Shown here in pieces: positions 25,870-34,201 of a stretch of DNA of 64,000 nucleotides (the first letter of the stretch is position 1; every line of letters begins with the position of its first letter). A program made the translations under genes and the position numbers. Source of the DNA: Egerieisoma sp046952735 (GTDB lineage Bacteria > Bacillota > Clostridia > UBA1212 > UBA1255); the NCBI GenBank assembly GCA_046952735.1, contig JBKUJR010000003.1, forward strand, positions 37,510 through 101,509, given 5' to 3'. Under the pieces are notes generated by a model that had not been told where the DNA came from, did no database searches, and saw nothing but the letters and a program-made list of their open reading frames with translations.

Positions 25870-28725
25870 ATGGATAGGAGACGTTTCTATCTGTGGAGGC
25901 ATAAACTTTTTGCTTTCCTACACAATAGAGCAGAGGACGAAAAAGCACGGCATCGGAAGCGAATCCCGGTAAATCTTGTTGTGATTTTTTTGCTGTCCGC
26001 GCTTCTGACACCTTCCCTGGCGGCAGATGTTCCGGACGAACAAAAAGTCCTCCGCGTAGCGTTTCCCCAATCAAAGGGCTATACAATGCTCTCGGAGGAT
26101 GGGAAACGGCAGGGAATCGTAGTGGACGTCCTCGATGAGGTTGCAAAATATACCGGCTGGAAATATGAATACATCGATGTCGAGAACAATAATATCATGA
26201 AAGAATTCCAGGCGGGTAAATTCGATTTGATGGGCGGGCAGTATTACATGGACGGCCTGGAAGCGTATTATGGATACCCGAATTATAACTGCGGCTACAG
26301 TAAACTGATTTTGCTGGCCCGGCGGGAGGATGCAACCATAAAAAGCTACGACCTCAATTCTATTAACGGAAAAACCATCGGCGTCTATGAACGGGCAAAA
26401 GAAAATATCCGGCGCCTGCAAATTTATCTCGATCTCAACAATCTGGACTGTACGTTAAAATATTATAATTACGATCAGATCATGGAGAAAGGAAACCTGA
26501 ACAGGTTCCTGGAAAGCGGCGAAGTAGACCTGTTACTGGGGAACAGCTCAGATGCCGGAGACAAATTCTATATTGCCGCTTCTTTTGATTCCCAGCCGCA
26601 TTATATCGTGACGCGGCCGGAAGCCCAGGAAATACTCAGCGAGCTGAACATGGCGCTGGAAAAGATTTACGATGCCGATCCCAACTTCGCCAAAAAATTG
26701 TACGATGCCAATTTTCCGAACACCGCGCATGCCGGTACCGTACTAAACGAAGAAGAGCAGGCGTTTATCCGGGAAAAGAAAACCGTAACGGTGGCGGTTC
26801 CTGATAACTGGCATCCCTTTTTCTGCCTTTTTAACGATGATGAACACGACGGTTTCGTCCCTGATATTCTGAAAAAGGTAACTGACTATTCCGGACTGGA
26901 GTTTACTTATCTGTATTACGACAGTTATGCGGATACGCTTGCTGCGCTGCAAAGAGGAGAGGTTGATCTGCTCGGATTTTATTTGGGAACGGACGAGGAA
27001 GCCGCCGCACAGGGGTTTGCCCTGACTTCTTCCTATACGGAGCTCAATTATATCCTGGTGCGCAATAAAGAATCCAGTTATCCTGCGGAAGGACTGAAGG
27101 GCGGCATTCTGGCAGGCAAAAACATGCCGGAAGATATCGCCGCCGATGATGTGGATTTTTATTCCGACGTAACGGCGGCGCTGTCTGACGTCAACCGTGG
27201 CAAAATCGATTTTGTATACGGCATTTCCGCACATCTGGAGAATATTATTCAGAAAAATAATTTTGTCAATTTGGTGCAGGTAAATCTGGTAAATGATAAG
27301 CAGAAGATCAGATTTGCCTTAGCCAGCCCTGTACAGCCGGAACTTTTTTCCATTCTCAATAAAGCGATCAATCATCTTACCGATGATGAAAAAGCTGTCA
27401 TCGACGGCCGGAATCTGGTTTCCATCGGGCAGACGCGCATGACCTTGTCCAATATCCTGTATGCGAATCCTGCGCTGGCGATTTCCGTAGTAGCAGTGGT
27501 TCTGATTCTGATCCTCATTGTTGTGATTCTTATTGCCAGATCCCGGCTCCATGCGGCTGCCATGCAAAATGAGCTGGAAAAGGCAGAAGCGGATAACCGG
27601 GCCAAAAGTGAATTCCTTTCCCGCATGAGCCATGAAATCCGTACGCCGATGAATGCGATTATCGGCCTGACCGATTTAACCGACGAAATGGAGCATTTGT
27701 CGGAAAAGGCAAGGGATAACCTGGCGAAAATCAAATCCTCATCCCGTTATTTGCTCAGCCTGATCAATGACATTTTGGATATGAGCCGCATTGAAAACGG
27801 AAAGATGCAAATTGCTGCCGAGTCGTTTTCCATCGAAAATATGCTGGATGACATCGCAAGCATGTTGTCCCGGGAAGCCGAGATAAAACAACTGGACTTT
27901 AAAATTCAAAAAGAGATCCGGAACGATATTGTCGTAGGAGATGCGATCCGGCTGCGCCAGATCATTCTTAACCTGCTGTCGAACGCATTTAAATTTACGC
28001 CTGCCGGAGGTTCCGTCCGGCTTTTGGTCACGCAAGATCCGCCGGTTGAGGAAAAATCGGTTTTAACCGTCCGGGTAACGGATACCGGAATAGGAATCGA
28101 TGCGGAAGATCAACAGCGTATTTTTAACAGTTTTGAGCAGCTGGGCTCTAATTTTTCAAAAAGCCAGGGTACGGGACTCGGACTGGCGATCAGCCGTCAT
28201 CTTGTCCGGCTGATGGGCGGAGAACTGAAATTAAACAGCGAGCCGGGAAAAGGCAGCGAGTTTTATTTTACGGCGGCGCTTTCCAGAGGACGCCCGGAGG
28301 ATCTGCCTGAAATCAAACATGCGATCGACGCAGATTCTTTGCAGGGAAAAAATGTTTTACTTGCGGAAGACAATGATCTGAATGCGGAAATCGCGATAGA
28401 ATTGCTTTGCGCGCGCGGCGCAAATGTGATTCGGGCGGAAAACGGCAGAGCTGCGCTGAACCTGTTCGGGCAAAGCAAGCCGGATTTTTACGATGTGATC
28501 CTCATGGATATCCAGATGCCGGAAATGAATGGACTGGAAGCTACGGCCGCAATCCGCAGCCTCGGCCGTTCCGATGCACAAAAGGTCCCCATTATTGCCA
28601 TGACCGCCAATGTTTTTAAAGAAGATGAGAGAAAAGCAATGGAATCGGGGATGACGGGATTTATTTCCAAGCCAATCGATATCGGCCAGTTATATCTTAC
28701 GCTGCAAAACGCCTTGAAAAAATGA
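25870..28725 (+). CDS. EvgS/BvgS-like hybrid histidine kinase with two SBP_bac_3 sensor domains
   Basis: About 951 aa. The N-terminal signal-anchor is at residues ~31-52 (NLVVIFLLSALLTPSLA). Two solute-binding-protein family 3 domains follow outside the cell (~57-290 and ~300-520), then a second membrane span (~534-557), HisKA with FLSRMSHEIRTPMNAI (~590), HATPase (NLLSNAFKFTP, DTGIGID, GTGLGLAIS), and one receiver (LMDIQMPEMNG). There is no Hpt domain, so the stand-alone Hpt just upstream probably completes the relay. AGGAG is 8 bases before ATG 25870. A longer start at 25810 would overlap the Hpt gene and lacks this site. The likely signal is an amino acid or similar small ligand. Confidence 0.92.
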   Translation: MDRRRFYLWRHKLFAFLHNRAEDEKARHRKRIPVNLVVIFLLSALLTPSLAADVPDEQKVLRVAFPQSKGYTMLSEDGKRQGIVVDVLDEVAKYTGWKYEYIDVENNNIMKEFQAGKFDLMGGQYYMDGLEAYYGYPNYNCGYSKLILLARREDATIKSYDLNSINGKTIGVYERAKENIRRLQIYLDLNNLDCTLKYYNYDQIMEKGNLNRFLESGEVDLLLGNSSDAGDKFYIAASFDSQPHYIVTRPEAQEILSELNMALEKIYDADPNFAKKLYDANFPNTAHAGTVLNEEEQAFIREKKTVTVAVPDNWHPFFCLFNDDEHDGFVPDILKKVTDYSGLEFTYLYYDSYADTLAALQRGEVDLLGFYLGTDEEAAAQGFALTSSYTELNYILVRNKESSYPAEGLKGGILAGKNMPEDIAADDVDFYSDVTAALSDVNRGKIDFVYGISAHLENIIQKNNFVNLVQVNLVNDKQKIRFALASPVQPELFSILNKAINHLTDDEKAVIDGRNLVSIGQTRMTLSNILYANPALAISVVAVVLILILIVVILIARSRLHAAAMQNELEKAEADNRAKSEFLSRMSHEIRTPMNAIIGLTDLTDEMEHLSEKARDNLAKIKSSSRYLLSLINDILDMSRIENGKMQIAAESFSIENMLDDIASMLSREAEIKQLDFKIQKEIRNDIVVGDAIRLRQIILNLLSNAFKFTPAGGSVRLLVTQDPPVEEKSVLTVRVTDTGIGIDAEDQQRIFNSFEQLGSNFSKSQGTGLGLAISRHLVRLMGGELKLNSEPGKGSEFYFTAALSRGRPEDLPEIKHAIDADSLQGKNVLLAEDNDLNAEIAIELLCARGANVIRAENGRAALNLFGQSKPDFYDVILMDIQMPEMNGLEATAAIRSLGRSDAQKVPIIAMTANVFKEDERKAMESGMTGFISKPIDIGQLYLTLQNALKK

Positions 28726-28757
28726 TTTGATCTCTATCGTTTCCCGCGCGGAAAACA

Positions 28758-28787
28758 AAGAACGCAGAGACGAATTTCTGCGTTCTT
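28758..28787 (-). terminator. Intergenic terminator hairpin
   Basis: An 11-bp perfect stem (AAGAACGCAGA at 28758-28768 with TCTGCGTTCTT at 28777-28787) between convergent genes. The T-rich tail (TTTGTTTTCC) is on the minus strand, so it mainly ends the zinc-ribbon gene, but the stem may also stop the kinase transcript. Confidence 0.75.
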
Positions 28788-28793
28788 CGCATA

Positions 28794-29087
28794 TTATCGG
28801 GCAGTATAGTCATATTTGCAAAACGGGCATTTCGGATAATCGAAGTCGTGCGTCTTCCCGCATCGCGGACATTGCTTCTGCGGAAGCTGCTCGTCGTCTG
28901 CCGCGTCGTCGGACTGGAAAAATTCGATTTTTCCGCACTGCGGACAAAAATAAAGGTCGAGCTCCATAGCGCCGGCCAGCAGATTCGGCAAATCGCCGAG
29001 GATCCATCCTGTCTGTCCCAGCTGGATTTTTTTCTGTCCGACATATTTCATGGGCACATTACAACGCAGACAATTCAAATTTTTCAT
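28794..29087 (-). CDS. Small zinc-ribbon protein
   Basis: A 97-aa protein with four CxxC pairs: Cys 6/9, 48/51, 73/76 and 87/90, which should bind two zinc ions. Between the first two pairs is a segment of the type seen in clostridial 'nucleic acid-binding, zinc ribbon' proteins (GQTGWILGDLPNLLAGAMELDLYFC). The family function is not known. ATG 29087 follows GGAGGG by 6 bases. A longer in-frame start at 29138 has no such site. It lies just downstream of the transporter/kinase operon but is separated from it by a terminator. Confidence 0.85.
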   Translation of the reverse strand: MKNLNCLRCNVPMKYVGQKKIQLGQTGWILGDLPNLLAGAMELDLYFCPQCGKIEFFQSDDAADDEQLPQKQCPRCGKTHDFDYPKCPFCKYDYTAR

Positions 29088-29158
29088 AATATCCCTCCGT
29101 GAATCGGTTTGTAAATTCTTCTTTTCACAGTTTAACACAAACTCGGCATACAGGCCAA

Positions 29159-29186
29159 GAAAAAAATCCGCGGCAGCCCCGCAGAT
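29159..29186 (-). terminator. Rho-independent terminator of the RR-ABC-kinase operon
   Basis: On the minus strand, ATCTGCGG (29186-29179) pairs with CCGCGGAT (29173-29166) with one G-U pair and a 5-base loop, followed by a run of T. It lies 12 bases after the kinase stop. Confidence 0.85.
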
Positions 29187-29197
29187 CGTTTGTCCTT

Positions 29198-30082
29198 TTA
29201 AAATCGAACGGAAATCCGGAGCCGTCCGGCCGCATAACTGCTGGCGATGACGCCGCCCTGCTGCTCCGTGAGCATTTTTGCAATCGACAGCCCCAGGCCT
29301 GTGGAACGCCGTGCGGTTTCCACCGTATAAAAGCGGTCGAAGAGCCGTCCGGCCGCTACTTTGTCGAGATCAGGCGCCAGATTGGAAAAACACAGCGTTC
29401 CGTCTTCTTCCAGTCGGATTTCCAGGTCGCCTCCGCTGTATTTCACCGCATTTCCAAGAATGTTTTCCAGTATTCTTGTAAGCGCCTCTTTATTCAGCAT
29501 GCGCACGACGTCCGTTTCCGGCAGACAAATTTCGGGTTCGATCCCTTTTTGTTTCAGAACGGCGTAAAATCCGGCAACGCCTTCTTCTACTGCCTGCTTT
29601 AAAGAAACACATGCTTTTTCCGTATAGAAACCGTCGGAAGTCGCTAAAAAATAACGGAACAATTCTTCCGTGAGCTTTTTCAGCGCTTCCGTACGATTTG
29701 TAATGATCTCTAAATATTCCTGCACCTGCGGCGATTTGCTTTCCTTTTCCAGCAGTTCCAGATATCCGCAGATCGCAGTGAGCGGCGTGCGCAGATCGTG
29801 AGAGATATTAGCGACCGCCTCTTTTAATTCCCTGTCTCCCTGGAGGCAGCGCAGCTGCGCTCTGCGCAAAAGCTTCAGCTGGCGGTCGATAGCCGCGGCG
29901 AGGCGCCGCATTTTTTTATCGCCGCTGGAAATATCGATGCCTATGTTGGTGTCCTCTTGCAGGCGCGCGCCGAATTCCATACGAATTTCATCTGCAGACT
30001 GGCGGAGCCGAAAGACTTTATAAGACAAAACGCAAATCAGAAGGAAAAACAGGGCGCACAGCGCTGCAAGAAAAGAAACCAT
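29198..30082 (-). CDS. Sensor histidine kinase with a minimal sensor region
   Basis: A 294-aa membrane kinase. One hydrophobic segment at residues ~2-24 is followed directly by a short linker and HisKA (ANISHDLRTPLTAICGYLELL, His at ~102), then HATPase with NILGNAVKYSG and STGLGLSIAKML. It has almost no extracellular sensor, so it probably senses at the membrane or through the ABC transporter encoded beside it, as in BceS-like or lantibiotic-resistance systems. It is the last gene of the operon, 10 bases after the permease. Confidence 0.9.
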   Translation of the reverse strand: MVSFLAALCALFFLLICVLSYKVFRLRQSADEIRMEFGARLQEDTNIGIDISSGDKKMRRLAAAIDRQLKLLRRAQLRCLQGDRELKEAVANISHDLRTPLTAICGYLELLEKESKSPQVQEYLEIITNRTEALKKLTEELFRYFLATSDGFYTEKACVSLKQAVEEGVAGFYAVLKQKGIEPEICLPETDVVRMLNKEALTRILENILGNAVKYSGGDLEIRLEEDGTLCFSNLAPDLDKVAAGRLFDRFYTVETARRSTGLGLSIAKMLTEQQGGVIASSYAAGRLRISVRF

Positions 30083-30092
30083 AAAAACTCCT

Positions 30093-30959
30093 TTACTTTA
30101 AATCTTTTTTACGGAACGCCAGGATTCCGCCGACCGTAGCCGCCGCGGTTACGCCAAGAGCGCAGAACGAGATCCGCCACAAATTCGGAGCGATCATCCC
30201 GCCGATCTGCAAGCTTTGCCCGGTAGGCAGCAGATCAATGATAAACTGTGCAACCATCCGCTGCACCGGCGTCAGATAATTGGGATTCGGAACGGTCAGC
30301 CCGGATATTTCGCCATTTGCAATCTGACCGAGCTGATTCACGTCATAAATGATCTGATCTATAAATTCCGGCTCGCGGATTCTGGAAATCAGAAATAAAA
30401 CGATAAACATTACGGTAACCACGCCGATCAAGCTGATAATCGCCGTCGCCGTTTTATTCTGCACGAGGATTCCCAGCATCGTAAAGACGGCCGCATAGGA
30501 AACGGTTGCCAGGATACCGCCCAATATCATCTGGAGCAGAGCCGGCCCGCCTGCCTGAAACGTACCGAATAACGGTATCCCCAGAGCGAATGCAGGAAGC
30601 CAATAAGCGGCGAGCAGACAAATGCCCGCGGCAGCGCAGGTTATAAAATGGCTCAGATAGATCCCGCTGCGGGAGCACCCTGAAATCAGCTTGTTTCGAA
30701 TCGTACCGTCGGAAAAGTCCGTCCCGACGAACACGCTGCAAAGCGCCGCCATCAGCAGCCCGGAAATCGGCATATGTCCCGCCATGCCAAAGGCAGAAAA
30801 GAAATACTGGTCGAACGTAGCCGCGCCGCCTTCCCGCTTCATGGCGCTATAAAGACACAGCGCGAGTACGATCGCATATACGGCCATGGCCGCAATACAG
30901 ACCCAGAATATTTTTGCCTTCTTCAGACGGGAAAAATCAGCGCGTAAAATTTTATTCAT
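30093..30959 (-). CDS. ABC-2 type transporter permease (peptide/lantibiotic export or immunity type)
   Basis: A 288-aa membrane protein with about six segments (e.g. IFWVCIAAMAVYAIVLALCLY, GLLMAALCSVFVGTDFSDG, FITCAAAGICLLAAYWLPAF, and a C-terminal ISFCALGVTAAATVGGILAF). FVGTDFSDGTIRNKLISG is the usual cytoplasmic loop of ABC-2 permeases of the NisE/SpaE/DUF-type group. It overlaps the ATPase gene by 8 bases. It is presumably the membrane half of an exporter controlled by the flanking two-component genes. Confidence 0.87.
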   Translation of the reverse strand: MNKILRADFSRLKKAKIFWVCIAAMAVYAIVLALCLYSAMKREGGAATFDQYFFSAFGMAGHMPISGLLMAALCSVFVGTDFSDGTIRNKLISGCSRSGIYLSHFITCAAAGICLLAAYWLPAFALGIPLFGTFQAGGPALLQMILGGILATVSYAAVFTMLGILVQNKTATAIISLIGVVTVMFIVLFLISRIREPEFIDQIIYDVNQLGQIANGEISGLTVPNPNYLTPVQRMVAQFIIDLLPTGQSLQIGGMIAPNLWRISFCALGVTAAATVGGILAFRKKDLK

Positions 30960-31866
30960 ACTGCTTCCCTCCCATCAGATTGATGTAATAACTTTCCAAT
31001 GTTTCATCGTGTTCGGTCATTCTGCGGATCTCACAGTTTTCCCCTGCCAGCGCAACCGTTAAATCCGTAATATTCCAGCTTCCATAGATATCTGCTTCCT
31101 GCTCGGAACGAATCGCGTACTCAAGCTGTTTCTGGTCGAGGACGCGGGCCAGCGCCTTCGTATCGGAGACCTCCAGCCGCATACATTTCCGGCAGGCTTT
31201 TTCCAGATCGGCAGCGCTGATTTCTTTCACGATCCGGCCGCTGTCGATAAAACCGTAATGTGTGGCAAGTCTTGCAAGCTCGTCCAGAATATGGCTGGAG
31301 ATGAGGACTGTAATGCCGTGCTCCCGGTTCAGTTTTAAAATCAATTCCCGCATTTCCACGATGCCCTGGGGATCCAGTCCGTTTACCGGCTCGTCGAGCA
31401 CCAGAAAATCGGGGTTTCCCGCAAGAGCCACAGCAATCCCCAAACGCTGCCGCATGCCAAGTGAAAAATGCTTCGCTTTCTTATTCCCCGTATCGGGGAT
31501 CCCGGTTAGCTCCAATATTTCCCGGATCCCGTCGTAGCTGGGACGGCCCAGAATCTGATATTGCAGCCGCAGATTGTCTTCCGCCGTCATATCCAGATAG
31601 ATAGAAGGCGTTTCGACCACGGCGCCCATCCGGCGGCGGGACCTGCGGATTTTCGGATCCGTATTTTCCCGGCCGTAAAGCGTATAGTTGCCCGAGGAAG
31701 GAAGCTGTAGACCGCAGATCAACCGGATCAGCGTCGTTTTCCCGGCGCCGTTGCGTCCCACGAAGCCGTAAATGGAACCTTTCTCCACGTGCATGCAGAG
31801 CTTGTCGAGCGCTTTGAAATTTTTGTATTGTTTAGACAAATTATTTGTACTCAGGATATATTCCAT
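30952..31866 (-). CDS. ABC transporter ATP-binding protein
   Basis: A 304-aa ATPase with Walker A GFVGRNGAGKTTLIRL, the Q-loop region, signature KHFSLGMRQRLGIAVALAG, Walker B FLVLDEPVNGLD and the switch His in ISSHILDEL. The C-terminal ~80 residues fit the extension of lantibiotic-immunity or CcmA-like ATPases. ATG 31866 is 7 bases from AAGGAGG. The open frame continues upstream to 32049 into the response regulator gene, but that part is not protein-like. Operon order is regulator, ATPase, permease, kinase. Confidence 0.93.
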   Translation of the reverse strand: MEYILSTNNLSKQYKNFKALDKLCMHVEKGSIYGFVGRNGAGKTTLIRLICGLQLPSSGNYTLYGRENTDPKIRRSRRRMGAVVETPSIYLDMTAEDNLRLQYQILGRPSYDGIREILELTGIPDTGNKKAKHFSLGMRQRLGIAVALAGNPDFLVLDEPVNGLDPQGIVEMRELILKLNREHGITVLISSHILDELARLATHYGFIDSGRIVKEISAADLEKACRKCMRLEVSDTKALARVLDQKQLEYAIRSEQEADIYGSWNITDLTVALAGENCEIRRMTEHDETLESYYINLMGGKQYE

Positions 31867-31954
31867 CGTCATACCTCCTTTTCTTTGTCGAGGCAAGTAT
31901 AACCGGAAGCAGTTAAGCAAGCGGTAAAGAAAAGAAGAAAGAAATCGTAAAGAT

Positions 31955-32620
31955 TTAAACCTCCCGCATTTTAAAGCCGATTCCCCACACTGCTTCGATA
32001 TAATCCAACCCGGAGGCGTCGCGCAGCTTCCTGCGTAAATTGCTGACATGGACTTTTAGAGAGCTTTCCGTACAGTCCGGCGTGTCCATGCTGATTGCGT
32101 CGAGAAGCTGCGACTTTGGAATGACCTGCTCTGCGTTTTTCATCAATTGTTTTAAAATGGCGTATTCCGTAGCGGTCAGACGGACGGGGACGCCTGCTGC
32201 GAACAGTGTGCGCGCCGCCGGATCCAGCCGCAGGCTCCCATAGGTCAGAATCTCCGGCTCCCGTCCCTCCCTGTGCCCGCGCAGCTGTACGGTGATGCGC
32301 GCCAGCAGCTCTTTGGCCTCGAACGGTTTCGTGATATAGTCTGCCGCACCGTTTAATAAAACATTCACTTTGTCATCGATTCCGATTTTTGCACTGACGA
32401 CGATCACAGGAATTTCTGCGGTTTTGCGCAGCACCTCTTCTCCGGAAAGTCCGGGGAGCATCAGATCCAGCAGGATCAGATCCGGCCTTTCCCGCTCCAG
32501 AAGCAGCAACGCCTCCGTACCGGAATAAGCGCGTATGACACGATAGCCTTCCTGCCGCAGCAGGCGCTCCAACAGATCCCCGATATATAAATCATCATCG
32601 ATAATTGCAATCGTCTTCAT
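31955..32620 (-). CDS. OmpR-family response regulator
   Basis: A 221-aa regulator. The receiver domain (1-~118) has IIDDDLYIG, phospho-acceptor in LILLDLMLPGLSG and the Lys in ITKPFEAKEL. The C-terminal winged helix (~125-220) ends with ESSLKVHVSNLRRKLRD and VWGIGFKM. It is first in the operon and probably controls it in response to the kinase at 29.2-30.1 kb. No ribosome binding site precedes the ATG, and the promoter -10 box ends only 8 bases upstream, so the mRNA is probably leaderless or nearly so. Confidence 0.94.
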   Translation of the reverse strand: MKTIAIIDDDLYIGDLLERLLRQEGYRVIRAYSGTEALLLLERERPDLILLDLMLPGLSGEEVLRKTAEIPVIVVSAKIGIDDKVNVLLNGAADYITKPFEAKELLARITVQLRGHREGREPEILTYGSLRLDPAARTLFAAGVPVRLTATEYAILKQLMKNAEQVIPKSQLLDAISMDTPDCTESSLKVHVSNLRRKLRDASGLDYIEAVWGIGFKMREV

Positions 32621-32628
32621 ATTTCTGA

Positions 32629-32657
32629 ATTATATAGAATCTGGCGCGGCAGGTCAA
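32629..32657 (-). promoter_or_regulatory. Near-consensus promoter of the RR-ABC-kinase operon
   Basis: On the minus strand, TTGACC (32657-32652) and TATAAT (32634-32629) are 17 bases apart. The expected transcription start falls within about two bases of the ATG at 32620. Confidence 0.8.
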
Positions 32658-32701
32658 CAGGAAAGAAAGATTAAAGATCGGCAAGAAAAATAATTTTGCG
32701 G

Positions 32702-32730
32702 TTGCAATTATTTATAAATTATGTTATTTT
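32702..32730 (+). promoter_or_regulatory. Possible promoter of the CBM lipoprotein gene
   Basis: TTGCAA (32702-32707) and TATTTT (32725-32730) are 17 bases apart in an AT-rich stretch, about 40 bases before the ATG. The -10 match is only moderate. Confidence 0.45.
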
Positions 32731-32772
32731 TATGATAAATAATGAAATTAAATACCCAGGGAGGTACATCGT

Positions 32773-33909
32773 ATGGACAAAGAAATAAGAACGCGCGGCG
32801 GCGTTTTGGGGAAAAGCGTATCGCTGCTTCTGACGGCAATTCTTTTTATCGCATTTTCCGGATGTTCTGATAAAAAACAGCAAAATCCTGCGGATAAAAC
32901 GCCTACCGCTGCCATAGCTGCGACGCAGACGCCGAAAGCCACCGTGAAACCTACGGAAGTCCCTACAAAAACGCCGGCGGCCAAAAAGGTAGAAATTTCG
33001 GTGCGGGAGTATCCGTCTTTATTTACCGTATTCGGGATATCGGAGCTCACGGAGCGGGACGCCGGCGTGCCGTTAGATTGTATAAAGCTCATGCAGGCCC
33101 AGACGGATCTGGACAATGAAGCGTTTTATAAATCCGGCGCGTACGTTACGCTGCATGCAACCGAGGCTGCCAGCGCTACGGTATTTATTACTCTGGCCTG
33201 TCCGGATGCAGTCAACGGCGCAAGCGGCTACTCTCTGCGATATTGCATGAATAAAGCGTATGAAGATCCTGATCTGGAAGCCGATTCCGTCGATCTCGAC
33301 ATGGAATGTGAGGATCCGCTGCAGACGCTGCAGGAATTCGTGTTCGATATCGAGCTTGAAAAAGGGGAAAATAAACTTTATTTATTCCAAAGCACGGCGA
33401 ATCATGCCGGTACGTGGCGGATCTCCGTAACGTCTTTAAAGCTGGAGCTGAGCGCAGGAGACATTACGCTTCCGCAAGCGCAGGAAAAAGAAAAAAATGT
33501 GATCGATTTTCCTGCGGAAGGGCTTGTACTCGACACGACGAATTATAGTGAACTGATTGGAATCCAGACGGAAGCAACGAAAGACGAAAAAGCGCAAAGC
33601 GGACAGAATTTCGGATATTTTGAAGCAGGCGCATCGATTTCTTACGTGCTGAACGTAAAGAAAACAGGAAAATATGAAATCGGTTATCGGATCGCCGCTC
33701 CGGAAGGCACGGGAATCCTCGAAGTGTACCTCGACGGCAAGGAAGCCGATTCTGTCGATATCGACGAAATTACAGGCGATTACCAGAATTGGATCGATTT
33801 TGCGGAAAAGACCGAAATTGAACTTACGGAGGGCGAACATACCTTGAAGTTTGCCAGCGGGGCAAGAGGATACAACGTTTCCTTCTTCACGGTGCTTCCT
33901 AAAAAATAA
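32773..33909 (+). CDS. Lipoprotein with C-terminal CBM6/35-like domain
   Basis: A 378-aa lipoprotein. The lipobox FSGC puts the lipidated Cys at residue 31, followed by a Thr/Pro/Lys-rich linker (~40-75) that probably crosses the cell wall. The C-terminal ~100 residues (SYVLNVKKTGKYEIGYRIAA ... GEHTLKFASGARGYNVSFFTV) match the beta-sandwich pattern of carbohydrate-binding modules of the CBM6/CBM35 type. The middle part is unassigned. Probably a surface protein that binds a polysaccharide. No enzyme domain is present. GGGAGG is well placed before the ATG, and a terminator follows. Confidence 0.8.
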   Translation: MDKEIRTRGGVLGKSVSLLLTAILFIAFSGCSDKKQQNPADKTPTAAIAATQTPKATVKPTEVPTKTPAAKKVEISVREYPSLFTVFGISELTERDAGVPLDCIKLMQAQTDLDNEAFYKSGAYVTLHATEAASATVFITLACPDAVNGASGYSLRYCMNKAYEDPDLEADSVDLDMECEDPLQTLQEFVFDIELEKGENKLYLFQSTANHAGTWRISVTSLKLELSAGDITLPQAQEKEKNVIDFPAEGLVLDTTNYSELIGIQTEATKDEKAQSGQNFGYFEAGASISYVLNVKKTGKYEIGYRIAAPEGTGILEVYLDGKEADSVDIDEITGDYQNWIDFAEKTEIELTEGEHTLKFASGARGYNVSFFTVLPKK

Positions 33910-33930
33910 AAAAATCGGAATCGCCATCGT

Positions 33931-33955
33931 AAACGGGCCGGATAGGCCCGTTTTT
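33931..33955 (+). terminator. Rho-independent terminator
   Basis: A 9-bp stem AAACGGGCC/GGCCCGTTT with a 5-base loop, ending in T's, 21 bases after the lipoprotein stop. Confidence 0.88.
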
Positions 33956-34095
33956 AATAGAGCGCTGAAAAGCGGACTCGTTACGGAGGCGTTGAAACGT
34001 TTGGAATGAGAAGCATTTTGACGCTTCCGGTTTCCGTCATGGCGGCAATCTTCTGCCTCTGTCTGCCGCGGCATTTACAATCGGGCGCAGGGGGC

Positions 34096-34124
34096 TTGTT
34101 GCATCCCGGAAGATAGAGTATAAT
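34096..34124 (+). promoter_or_regulatory. Promoter of the tgt-yajC operon
   Basis: TTGTTG (34096-34101) and TATAAT (34119-34124) with 17-base spacing. I found no preQ1-I/II riboswitch-like pseudoknot in the ~75 bases between it and tgt. Confidence 0.6.
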
Positions 34125-34201
34125 CATATAATTGCGGTATTTCTCCGGTACAACGCCGGAACGGCAATCGAGATCTGACAGAAGAAAGGGTGGTTCGGCG
34201 G

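Noticed and set aside
33956..34095. Coding remnant between the lipoprotein and tgt
   Set aside because: Short frames only, no ribosome binding site and no protein-like sequence.
34125..34201. preQ1 riboswitch upstream of tgt
   Set aside because: The ~75-base leader lacks the expected pseudoknot and A-rich tail. The same applies before queA, which is inside an operon.
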